From: Syntrophomonadaceae bacterium
GTDB taxonomy: Bacteria; Bacillota_D; Dethiobacteria; DTU022; PWGO01
Assembly (NCBI GenBank): GCA_003554535.1
Contig: PWGT01000127.1
Coordinates: 1 to 15,409, forward strand
Direction: 5' to 3'
Length of the DNA stretch: 15,409 bases
The notes below the pieces were generated by a model. The model had not been told where the DNA came from. It ran no database searches and saw nothing but the letters and a program-made list of their open reading frames with translations. Position numbers and translations under genes: made by a program. Below are positions 6,387 to 12,635 of the stretch, one piece after another (the stretch's first letter is position 1; each line of letters begins with the position of its first letter).

Positions 6387-6443
6387 GTAATCAACCTCCT
6401 ATATATAACAATTTCGGGATAAAAGATTAGAAACCTGTTATAT

Positions 6444-6473
6444 ATTATACCAACTTTAACAAATTGAACTCAA
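6444..6473 (-). promoter_or_regulatory. Promoter for the DJ-1-like gene
   Basis: Minus strand: -35 TTGAGT (6473-6468), an 18-nt spacer and a perfect -10 TATAAT (6449-6444), about 58 nt upstream of the ATG. Confidence 0.6.
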
Positions 6474-6515
6474 AAAAATTTTTGCAGTGCAAATGGCTTT
6501 ATTATAGAAAGAGGG

Positions 6516-6543
6516 TTTACTATAGATAAAAAATAATTATAAT
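6516..6543 (+). promoter_or_regulatory. Promoter for the selenolipoprotein operon with overlapping PerR-like box
   Basis: Plus strand: -35-like TTTACT (6516-6521), a 16-nt spacer and a perfect -10 TATAAT (6538-6543), giving a leader of about 70 nt. Positions 6528-6542 (AAAAAAT-A-ATTATAA) match 11 of 14 positions of the PerR 7-1-7 consensus and would cover the spacer and -10. This suggests, without proving, that PerR represses this operon too. Confidence 0.45.
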
Positions 6544-6620
6544 TGAGAAATAACTGGCAATTAATTAGCCAGATACTATATATCCACTCCAAACAAATCA
6601 TTTAAGAGGGAGGTATCAAA

Positions 6621-7175
6621 ATGAAAAAGAGTCACATCAAGATAACAGGAGTGCTTAGTTTAGCCTTTGCCTTTTTGCTTTTGGCAGTTACGGGCTGCGA
6701 ACCGCCAGAGGACTCTCCCGGAGAATTTCAGGAAGAAGAGGCATCTCTTGAGCAGGAAGCTCCCAGTTTTGAAGGGGAAGAATTTATCAGCGGAGAATTA
6801 AGGGAGTTTCCCGCTGACTGGGAAGGCGATGTGGTCTATCTTAATTTCTTCTCTGCCGGTTGACCGCCTTGCATTGATAAGATGCTGCAGTTGCAGCCTA
6901 AAATGGAAGAATACAGGGCAAAAGGAGCAAAGATTATAACCATTACAACTGACCCAGAAGATCAAATTGAAGGTTTCTGGGAAGAACATGATTTAGGAGG
7001 GGAAATCTTTATAGATCACGATTATTCAATAGGAGAAGAATATGAAGTGCGGGGGGTTCCACATGGAATTTTTATAGATCAGGAAGGCAATATCATAGAA
7101 GAAAAGACTGGTTGGCAGGTAAATTCAATGGAGGAATGGGAACAAAAAGCTACCGAATTGTTAGATGACCAATAG
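6621..7175 (+). CDS. TlpA-like thiol-redox lipoprotein with selenocysteine (UPPC)
   Basis: 184 aa with an in-frame TGA at 6861-6863 read as selenocysteine (U81). The N-terminus is a lipoprotein signal (hydrophobic 10-25, lipobox VTGC with C26), then an acidic linker, then a thioredoxin fold of the TlpA/redoxin type. The strand VVYLNFFSAG leads into U81-P-P-C84, where relatives have WCPPC. A cis-proline loop follows (GVPHGIFID, P147), then EGNIIEEKTGW. It is expected to face outside the cytoplasmic membrane and to reduce disulfides or peroxides there; the partner is unknown. GGGAGG precedes the ATG. It is first in a tight operon with a CXXC peptide and a NapH-like ferredoxin, the probable electron source. 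Readthrough is supported by continuity of the fold and a SECIS-like hairpin. Confidence 0.9.
6861..6897 (+). promoter_or_regulatory. SECIS-like hairpin of the TlpA-like selenoprotein
   Basis: Starting 20 nt after the UGA, a 5-bp stem GCTGC/GCAGC (6884-6888 / 6893-6897) is capped by an AGTT loop (6889-6892); a T.C mismatch and then an A-T pair extend the stem. The loop sequence and the mismatch are the same as in the hairpin after the peroxiredoxin UGA, although the two coding sequences are unrelated here. Confidence 0.72.
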
Positions 7176-7221
7176 AAACAGTAATGAGTTGAAATTAAGA
7201 AGTGGAGGAGGAAGAGGAGAA

Positions 7222-7359
7222 ATGCTCAACAAGGCGACAATTTTGGCTCTGGTAATAGGTTTAATAATTATGTCATGGGGATTGTTAGGTGGCGAATTTG
7301 AAGAAACATCCCGCGTGGGAAGCTTAATTTGCCTGGAATGCATGGGATTGGGGGGCTAA
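7222..7359 (+). CDS. Small single-helix membrane protein with C-terminal CXXC
   Basis: 45 aa: one transmembrane helix (residues ~6-24, ILALVIGLIIMSWGLL), a short polar stretch, and a C-terminal CLEC motif followed by MGLGG. The ATG at 7222 is chosen for the purine-rich GAGGAGGAAGAGGAG upstream; a longer frame from 7165 would overlap the preceding gene. It resembles short CXXC peptides annotated in Clostridia as the CD1871A family, which from memory are found beside TlpA-like and 4Fe-4S membrane proteins. It lies 46 nt after the selenolipoprotein and 3 nt before the NapH-like gene. A role as thiol shuttle or assembly partner between the two is inferred. Confidence 0.8.
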   Translation: MLNKATILALVIGLIIMSWGLLGGEFEETSRVGSLICLECMGLGG

Positions 7360-7362
7360 AAA

Positions 7363-8196
7363 ATGAGCAAGCGCCTCATTACTCAGATCATCGCCGCAAT
7401 TCTGGCCAATCCCTTTTGGAGCAATTTTGCCAGGGCCGATATTTACCAGGGAAGCCTTAAGGGAATATGTGTTCCCGTCTTGAACTGTTATTCTTGCCCG
7501 GCTGCGGTAGGCTCCTGCCCGCTGGGTATCATCCAGAACTCCCTGGCGGCTCCTGCTATACGTTTTCCGTTTTACGTGTTCGGATTTTTGGTGCTGGCAG
7601 GTGCAGTAGCCGGCAGATGGTTTTGCGGGTGGCTTTGTCCTTTTGGTTTGATTCAGGACTTGCTGGGGAAACTCACCAGAATCAAAGTGAAAATGCCCCG
7701 TCTTTTTGCATGGGGTAAGTATGTAGTGCTGGGCCTGCTCATTCTACTCCCCATGGTATGGGTAAACAGTTCCGGGGTGGCTTCGCCTTACTTTTGCCAG
7801 TATCTGTGCCCAAAAGGAACCCTTTCTGCTGGCATTCCGCTGGTAGCAGGCGATCCTGCTTCATTTGCCCCTATGATGGGGACTCTGTTCTGGGTAAAAA
7901 TAGCTATCCTGGGAGTAATCCTAATAGGAGCAATCTTTATCCACAGGCCTTTTTGCCAGACCCTTTGCCCACTGGGAGCCTTTTTCGGTTTTTTCAATAA
8001 ATTTTCCCTTTTCCGGCTTCACTACGACCAGGATAAGTGCAATAATTGCCGGAAATGCAGTAAAAATTGCCCCCTGGATCTTGAACTGCCGCGGGAGCAC
8101 AACTCTCGGGAATGCATAAGGTGTTTGCAATGCAGGGACGCCTGCCAGCCAAGAGCATTAAATTGGGAAGCAAAAATAAAGGAAAGCCGGTTTTAA
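7363..8196 (+). CDS. NapH-like polytopic 4Fe-4S membrane protein
   Basis: 277 aa. It has about four or five transmembrane helices and paired CxxxCP motifs at helix ends (C88/C92 CGWLCPFG, C145/C149 CQYLCPKG, C198/C202 CQTLCPLG). The C-terminal cytoplasmic part has two 4Fe-4S clusters: CNNCRKCSKNCP (C226, C229, C232, C236) and CIRCLQCRDACQP (C251, C254, C257, C261). This is the NapH/YccM/RdxA-type arrangement, known to pass electrons into the membrane. An extra N-terminal cysteine cluster (C36, C42, C45, C52) is unusual for NapH and could be a redox site on the outer face. GGGGGG precedes the ATG. Last in the operon after the selenolipoprotein and CXXC peptide, it likely feeds cytoplasmic ferredoxin-type electrons outward to them. 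This is inference. Confidence 0.88.
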   Translation: MSKRLITQIIAAILANPFWSNFARADIYQGSLKGICVPVLNCYSCPAAVGSCPLGIIQNSLAAPAIRFPFYVFGFLVLAGAVAGRWFCGWLCPFGLIQDLLGKLTRIKVKMPRLFAWGKYVVLGLLILLPMVWVNSSGVASPYFCQYLCPKGTLSAGIPLVAGDPASFAPMMGTLFWVKIAILGVILIGAIFIHRPFCQTLCPLGAFFGFFNKFSLFRLHYDQDKCNNCRKCSKNCPLDLELPREHNSRECIRCLQCRDACQPRALNWEAKIKESRF

Positions 8197-8198
8197 TT

Positions 8199-9374
8199 TC
8201 AACGCTTTTCACATTCACCTACAGCTAAAAGGGAATATCTGGTGCCAAAAGGCCCCAGCAGCTCACAAACCACTACCGCACCTAAAACTATTGCCAGTAC
8301 CACTTCCGAAATTTCCGGGAATTGTTTTTGAACCATTAAGGCCAATCCAACGCTTAAACCTGCTTTGGTAATCAAAGGCATTCCCATATATTTATTTACG
8401 GAAGGATCAGCACCTGCTAATTTGCCCCCCAAGTAAACTCCGCCAACTTTGCCCAGGGCCCTAATAACAATATATCCTATCAACCCTACCCAAGCTGCTC
8501 CCATTATTTCCAGGCGCAGATCGGCTCCCGCCAGGAAGAAAAAGGCCGCGTAGAGAAATATTTCAATGTCTTCAAAAGCTTGCAGAGCAAATTTGGGAGG
8601 TGAAAGATTAGTTACTGTTATGCCGGTTGCCATGTTAAGCAATAACGGAGAAAGATGCCACATATTGGCTATCCCGATATTAACCAGAAGTATACCAATT
8701 AAAAGAGCCAAGGCTTGTGGCCTGTAATAAACGCGGCGCATAGCAAAAACAAGAATACTTCCTACTACAATTCCTAAAACCAAGGATCCCCCAACTTCCC
8801 AAAGGGGTTCCAAAAGGAAAGCTCCGGTGATCTTTTCACCCTGCAAAATCACTCCCACTATAGCCGACACTATTGCAAACAAGGTTAGGGTAACAGCATC
8901 GAGGAAAGCAACTGTTCCCAGCAAGGTAGTAGTAAAAGGGCCTTTAGCCTTATATTCCCGGCATACCGCCATTATTGCAGCAGGAGCAGAAGCAGGGGCA
9001 ATAGCTCCTAGCAAGAGGGAAACAGGAAGCGAAAAGCCAAATATATAGTACATGCTTCCAAAAATTAATATAAAAATAGCCGCAGTCTGAACAAGGGCAA
9101 TAACTAAAATTGATTGAAGCAAATTTCTTATTTTCTTAAAATTTAACTCGCTACCTATAGTGTAAGCTATAACCCCCAGGGCAAAAACTTTTATAAGCTC
9201 TAAACCTTCAGTCATTTCAATGGTAATAATATTTAAAACTGAAGGCCCCATTAGCACACCAATTATGAGAAAGCCAATTACCATGGGGATTTTAAATCTC
9301 TGAACTAGTCTTCCAGAAAGAAGCCCAGCTAAAACAATGACCCCTAGAGCTAGTGCAACTTCATCCATAGGCAT
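8199..9374 (-). CDS. Cation:proton antiporter (Na+/H+ exchanger, CPA family)
   Basis: 391 aa, highly hydrophobic with roughly 11-12 helices, opening with the Kef/Nha-type pattern GLLSGRLVQRFKIPMVIGFLIIGVLMGP. Further landmarks are LLLGAIAPASAPAAI, LLGTVAFLDAVTLTLFAI, the FFFLAGADLRLE loop, and LITKAGLSVGLALMVQKQ near the end. It lacks the C-terminal TrkA-N regulatory domain of KefB/C. It would exchange Na+ or K+ for H+ across the cytoplasmic membrane. The SD (AAAGGATGG) is about 12 nt from the ATG at 9374, and another ATG lies 6 nt further in, so the start is slightly uncertain. It lies 99 nt after a PII-like gene on the same strand, probably its regulator. The stop codon is TGA, with TAA one codon on, so readthrough would add only two residues. 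Confidence 0.88.
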   Translation of the reverse strand: MPMDEVALALGVIVLAGLLSGRLVQRFKIPMVIGFLIIGVLMGPSVLNIITIEMTEGLELIKVFALGVIAYTIGSELNFKKIRNLLQSILVIALVQTAAIFILIFGSMYYIFGFSLPVSLLLGAIAPASAPAAIMAVCREYKAKGPFTTTLLGTVAFLDAVTLTLFAIVSAIVGVILQGEKITGAFLLEPLWEVGGSLVLGIVVGSILVFAMRRVYYRPQALALLIGILLVNIGIANMWHLSPLLLNMATGITVTNLSPPKFALQAFEDIEIFLYAAFFFLAGADLRLEIMGAAWVGLIGYIVIRALGKVGGVYLGGKLAGADPSVNKYMGMPLITKAGLSVGLALMVQKQFPEISEVVLAIVLGAVVVCELLGPFGTRYSLLAVGECEKR

Positions 9375-9473
9375 AATTTTTTGCTACCATCCTTTATTTC
9401 ACACTATTATTTAGTTATTAGCTTATTTTTTGCTTATACCACAGTAGGTTAATTATGATCTCTATTTGCAAAA

Positions 9474-9836
9474 TTAAATTTTTTTATCAGGAGGATTTTC
9501 TTGCTTGGGAACAAAGCCTTTTACCATATGTAGAGGTATAGTGAATATAATACCCTGGCCCGCCGCTTCTAAGTCACCAATAACGCTTTCAATTGCTTCG
9601 ACTGCTTCATTGATCATCTCTTCCGACTTAATAACTGAGAAAACCGTTTTGTTTTCCGGGCGACAATCGTTAAATAGCCTCTGCAACCCCCCAAACAAGG
9701 GTACATTATCACAGATTACTCGCCCCATCCCTCTAGAGTCAATTACAGTAGCTCCACTAACTCCTGCTTCATAAAGATTTTCCAGAATTCCATCCAGGTT
9801 TTCTGTTTTATTCAAAACCAGCACCATTAGGTACAC
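9474..9836 (-). CDS. PII-like signalling protein
   Basis: 120 aa with the ferredoxin-like alternating fold of the PII superfamily: MYLMVLVLNKTENLDGIL (strand 1, helix 1), GVSGATVIDSRGMGR (strand 2, as in the PII G-x-T-V pattern), a short T-loop-like region around FGGLQRLFNDCRPEN, then KTVFSVIKSEE and a final helix and strand GQGIIFTIPL. It is not a canonical GlnB: the uridylylated T-loop and the B/C-loop signature are missing. The GTG start at 9836 is supported by AAGGAGA 8 nt upstream; the ATG three codons in has no such spacing. It precedes an antiporter gene on the same strand. PII-like proteins beside transporters typically bind nucleotides and gate their neighbour; the ligand is unknown. 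Confidence 0.78.
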   Translation of the reverse strand: MYLMVLVLNKTENLDGILENLYEAGVSGATVIDSRGMGRVICDNVPLFGGLQRLFNDCRPENKTVFSVIKSEEMINEAVEAIESVIGDLEAAGQGIIFTIPLHMVKGFVPKQENPPDKKI

Positions 9837-10189
9837 GAGTTATGTCTCCTTTTAAGAAAGTAGTTAAATATTATCCATCATGCACCTTTAAAGAGATGAA
9901 TAATATTAATACCTATATGCTTAGTATAGAATAAAATTTGTTCTGGAACAAGTTTTATATAAAGATTATTCCAGGCATGTGGGATAGTGGGGGATAGTTT
10001 ATTTCAATTTGACAATCACTGCTTTCATTTACTCCTAAGAAAAATTAAATGAAACTCTGTGCGAGCAATGTAGTTTCCCTTTTATTTTAGTCTGTAATAA
10101 GCTATAATAATGTTAATAAAGTAGTTATTAAAATAAACCGAAAACTTAATGAAAGCAGGTTACGAAAATACCCTGAGGGGGTGCAGTTT
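9837..10189. other. Divergent intergenic region (PII-like gene / Gmad2 lipoprotein)
   Basis: No convincing gene is seen. The left third holds the PII-like promoter and palindrome. A 9-bp perfect hairpin TTTCATTTA/TAAATGAAA lies at 10023-10031 / 10046-10054. Overlapping it, CTGCTTTCATT (10019-10029) also has an exact inverted copy, AATGAAAGCAG, at 10148-10158 just before the lipoprotein RBS. A TATAAT at 10103-10108 is a possible -10 for the plus-strand lipoprotein, but its -35 is poor. Confidence 0.4.
9923..9951 (-). promoter_or_regulatory. Promoter and overlapping palindromic operator of the PII-like/antiporter pair
   Basis: Minus strand: -35 TTGTTC (9951-9946), a 17-nt spacer and -10 TATACT (9928-9923), about 87 nt before the GTG start. 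A perfect palindrome TTGTTC-TG-GAACAA (9938-9951, plus strand) covers the -35, the position of a repressor site. The half-site orientation (GTTC..GAAC) is opposite to the Gram-positive LexA box, so the regulator is unknown. Confidence 0.55.
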
Positions 10190-11197
10190 ATGCGAAGCAA
10201 GCTAAGATTACCTGTATTCATAATAACAGCGCTGATATTAAGCACAGCCCTGGTATTAGGCGGATGTGCGGCAGAATATCAAGTTAGAGTAGAAGCCAGC
10301 CCTTTAGAAGGAGGGCAGGTTGAAGGTGATGGGGTTTACCAGGGAGATGAGAAGGTAACCCTCAATGCTAAAGCTGACGAAGGATATTCTTTTGCAGGAT
10401 GGGAGGAAAACGGAGAAATTGTTAGCACTACAGAAATCTATGAATTCGAAGCCACTGATGACCGAAATCTGAGAGCAGTTTTTGAAGAAAAAGAAGAGGA
10501 AACAGCCGAAGACAAGGAATATGAATACGACGAATCTTTGCCTGAAGAAATTAAAGAATGGATCAACTATTCCCGGGAAATAATGCTGAACCAGTCCAGG
10601 GAATATGAAGATACTCTCTACCTTTTATCCACTTTTGGGGAAAAGGATACAGGGGGATACGAAGTTGAAATTAGCGAAGTTAATGAAAACCAGGATACCA
10701 TTGAAGTTGAAGTAAAATATACGGAACCGGGAGAAGATGAAGAAAAAACCGATGAAATTACTTCTCCCTACGACCTGGAAATTGTGGAGGATGTTGATAC
10801 GCCAATAAACGTTATTTTCGAAGCCACCGGTGACCGGGAACATGCTCCTGAATTACACGGAATTGATTGGTTGCGCCCTATCGTCGCCGGTGAAGAAGAT
10901 ATTAGGATTCTGGGACCTTCCCCCGATGCAACAGTATCCAGCGATTTTGTAATCGAAGGTATTGAACACGTTTTTGAAGGAACCGTAGTTTATGAACTAT
11001 ATGATGAAGATGAGAATAAAGTGGAAAGCAACCTGGCTGATGGAGGTCACGGTTTTGACTGGGGGCACTTCACCATAGAACCAGCAGTTGGAGAGGAAAT
11101 TGACAGCGGCGAAACTTTTATGGTAGAAGTCTTCTCCGAAAGTCCCAAAGATGGGGAACTAGAGAATGTGGTAGAACTAGAATATACACTGGAATAA
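10190..11197 (+). CDS. Acidic lipoprotein with InlB-type repeat and Gmad2 domain
   Basis: 335 aa. The signal peptide has a lipobox (LGGC, C26 from this start), so the protein is anchored outside the membrane. Residues ~30-95 form one Listeria/Bacteroides-type (divergent InlB B-repeat) domain: V.ASPLEGGQVEG.G.Y..G..VTL.A.A.EGY.F.GWEENGE...T..IYEF.A..DR.L.AVFE. A very acidic middle region follows. The last ~100 residues resemble the Gmad2 immunoglobulin-like domain first described in spore germination proteins (IRILGPSPDATV..DFVIEG...VFEGTVVYEL). The ATG at 10190 is chosen over an in-frame GTG at 10181 because GAGGGGGTG forms the SD. It stands alone between a divergent gene and a strong terminator. 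Its binding partner is unknown. Confidence 0.85.
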   Translation: MRSKLRLPVFIITALILSTALVLGGCAAEYQVRVEASPLEGGQVEGDGVYQGDEKVTLNAKADEGYSFAGWEENGEIVSTTEIYEFEATDDRNLRAVFEEKEEETAEDKEYEYDESLPEEIKEWINYSREIMLNQSREYEDTLYLLSTFGEKDTGGYEVEISEVNENQDTIEVEVKYTEPGEDEEKTDEITSPYDLEIVEDVDTPINVIFEATGDREHAPELHGIDWLRPIVAGEEDIRILGPSPDATVSSDFVIEGIEHVFEGTVVYELYDEDENKVESNLADGGHGFDWGHFTIEPAVGEEIDSGETFMVEVFSESPKDGELENVVELEYTLE

Positions 11198-11216
11198 GTT
11201 TAATTTTCCGGAAACT

Positions 11217-11255
11217 AAAAAAATCTTGTCCTGCAGAAAGGGACAAGATTTTTTT
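11217..11255. terminator. Strong bidirectional Rho-independent terminator
   Basis: A 15-bp stem: AAAAAAATCTTGTCC (11217-11231) pairs perfectly with GGACAAGATTTTTTT (11241-11255) around a 9-nt loop. The A7/T7 ends give a T-tract on both strands, so it can end both the plus lipoprotein transcript and the minus transcript of the small basic gene (stop at 11288). Confidence 0.93.
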
Positions 11256-11287
11256 AGGGCTTTTACTGTATCACAAGTATAGAAACT

Positions 11288-11449
11288 TTATTTGAACAGC
11301 TTTCTCATACCTCTACCCGTTGCTCTGCCTGCTGCCCTGCGCCCTGCTCTTTTCGCCATTTTTTTGGAACTGCCACTGGATACAGCATTAACATCACCCA
11401 GCAACCGAGCCATTTGATAAAGGAAACCTCTTGTTTTGTTGATGCTCAT
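11288..11449 (-). CDS. Small basic hypothetical protein
   Basis: 53 aa: MSINKTRGFLYQMARLLGD, a Ser/Lys-rich middle, then a strongly basic run of Arg, Ala, Gly and Lys ending GRGMRKLFK. The gene is real by its strong Shine-Dalgarno (AAGGGGGG, 6-7 nt before the ATG) and a terminator past its stop. Short proteins starting SINKTRGFLY..ARLLGDV.A are, as I recall, widespread in Firmicutes, some in prophages, without known function. Charge suggests nucleic-acid or membrane binding. A candidate promoter lies 47 nt upstream, so it may be transcribed apart from the lipoprotein gene before it. Confidence 0.82.
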   Translation of the reverse strand: MSINKTRGFLYQMARLLGDVNAVSSGSSKKMAKRAGRRAAGRATGRGMRKLFK

Positions 11450-11495
11450 TTAAATTCCCCCCTTCCTCTTGGGATAAAGGAAGCTTTCACAAAAC

Positions 11496-11524
11496 ATTTT
11501 ACCATTTTTCCTGAATAATCTTAA
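11496..11524 (-). promoter_or_regulatory. Candidate promoter for the small basic protein gene
   Basis: Minus strand: -35-like TTAAGA (11524-11519), a 17-nt spacer and -10 TAAAAT (11501-11496), in the 142-nt gap after the DUF4352-like lipoprotein gene. Confidence 0.4.
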
Positions 11525-11591
11525 ATAGAAAAATACAGGTTTTTATTGCAATAATTGTAACACAAGGCATTAATTTTTTGCTTGCTTATTT

Positions 11592-12161
11592 CTATTCAAC
11601 ATCGTCTTCATGTATTTCAAATATTGCCTGGCCAAATCCAAAAGCATTAGGTTCAAATACTAATTCCCATTTGCTGTGATCAGCATCTACGTTAAAAGCT
11701 ATTTCTCCACTCATGGAGCGACCGGACCCCAGTTCTCCATCAAGGCTTCCCCGGGTATCAGCAGCTATTTCCATATCACAAGAATAATTTTCTTCATCAT
11801 ATAGAGTAAACATCATCATGCTAGATAAATGCTCGGATTCCTCACCTTTGTTTTCTAAATTACAATCTAAAACTAACCAGCGCTCTCCTTCATCAGGCCC
11901 CATGAATTCATCTCCTTCTTCCCAGCGCGCTCCCTGCAGAGTGAACTCTAAATTTCCCATCTCCACAGTTTCACCCACAGCAAAAGTCTCATCTGCCTTT
12001 TCCTCTTTTTGTTCCTCCTCCATGGCTTCCTCATCTCCTTCTTCTTCCATAGTTTCCTCAACATCGTTTTCCTCCACTCTTTCCGGTTCGGTCTCCTCAC
12101 AACCCAGGCTAAAAGCAAATACTAAAGCTAAAATAATCGTGATATAAAATGCCTTTTTCAA
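11592..12161 (-). CDS. DUF4352-like acidic lipoprotein
   Basis: 189 aa. The signal peptide ends in a lipobox (SLGC, C21), followed by a ~40-residue linker made almost entirely of Glu, with Asp, Met and Lys. A beta-rich domain follows: F.VGETVEMGNLEFTLQGARW...... GERWLVLDCNLENKGEESEHLSS..MFTLYDEE...C........G.L.G.L..G..M.GEIAF.V......WELVFEP. This is the telokin-like immunoglobulin pattern of DUF4352, common in Gram-positive lipoproteins. No enzymatic residues are seen. It is 23 nt downstream of the four-helix membrane protein gene on the same strand, so the two are one transcript and may act together at the membrane. Confidence 0.82.
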   Translation of the reverse strand: MKKAFYITIILALVFAFSLGCEETEPERVEENDVEETMEEEGDEEAMEEEQKEEKADETFAVGETVEMGNLEFTLQGARWEEGDEFMGPDEGERWLVLDCNLENKGEESEHLSSMMMFTLYDEENYSCDMEIAADTRGSLDGELGSGRSMSGEIAFNVDADHSKWELVFEPNAFGFGQAIFEIHEDDVE

Positions 12162-12184
12162 TTAAAATCCCCCTTTTCTTAATT

Positions 12185-12532
12185 TTATCCCTGCATATTC
12201 AGTTCCTGATTTACACCTACCAGGGCTAGTATTCCTCCCAAAATAGATAAGACCATGAAGACTGCCACCAAGGTTCCTCCTGCAATAACTGTGACCAGTG
12301 ACAATATGATAACAGCTATGGGAGGTATTTTTGATTTAGCCCCTATAGAAGCTGCTCCCATAACCATAATCACAAAAGAAAGAAACAATCCAGCCCACCC
12401 CAAACCGATAACGGTTTCTCCTCCTTCGCCGCCAAAAGCAGCTCCTGCGCCTCCTACACCCAAAGTTACGAAAGCGGCAATAATGCTCAGCAAACTGGCA
12501 ACGATTACTACTACTCCTCCGCCAACCTTCAT
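12185..12532 (-). CDS. Hypothetical four-helix membrane protein
   Basis: 115 aa with four hydrophobic segments (about 3-27, 42-60, 67-85 and 87-107) separated by short Gly/Ala-rich or basic turns (GAGAAFGGEGGE, GAKSKIPP). No known motif is recognised; it resembles small DUF4064-type or tetraspan proteins in Firmicutes. The ATG at 12532 is chosen because AAAGGAGGA lies 8 nt upstream; a longer frame to 12574 includes this SD and is unlikely. It heads a two-gene operon with the DUF4352-like lipoprotein. Confidence 0.72.
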   Translation of the reverse strand: MKVGGGVVVIVASLLSIIAAFVTLGVGGAGAAFGGEGGETVIGLGWAGLFLSFVIMVMGAASIGAKSKIPPIAVIILSLVTVIAGGTLVAVFMVLSILGGILALVGVNQELNMQG

Positions 12533-12609
12533 GTTAATATTCCTCCTTTTCCTGTTTTGAAGAGATCCTACCATGTTAGGAGAACAAATGTAACAAGTAC
12601 ATGCGCCTT

Positions 12610-12635
12610 CCCTGACAATACCTGTCAGGGTTTTT
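12610..12635 (+). terminator. Terminator-like hairpin on the plus strand
   Basis: CCCTGACA (12610-12617) and TGTCAGGG (12623-12630) form a perfect 8-bp stem with a 5-nt loop, followed by TTTTT. It has the form of a plus-strand terminator, yet no plus-strand gene precedes it. It lies in the leader or promoter region of the minus-strand membrane-protein gene, so it may instead be a leader hairpin there. Confidence 0.5.

Noticed and set aside
5901..6422. 173-aa plus-strand open frame opposite the DJ-1-like gene
   Set aside because: The minus strand encodes an intact PfpI domain; the plus frame has no recognisable domain and no RBS.
8199..8201. TGA stop of the antiporter considered as a further selenocysteine codon
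   Set aside because: Read-through would add only two residues before TAA, there is no hairpin in the right place, and the protein already has full family length.
9938..9951. LexA (SOS) box at the PII-like promoter
   Set aside because: The half-sites are GTTC..GAAC with a 2-nt centre; the Gram-positive LexA box is GAAC-N4-GTTC, the opposite orientation and spacing.
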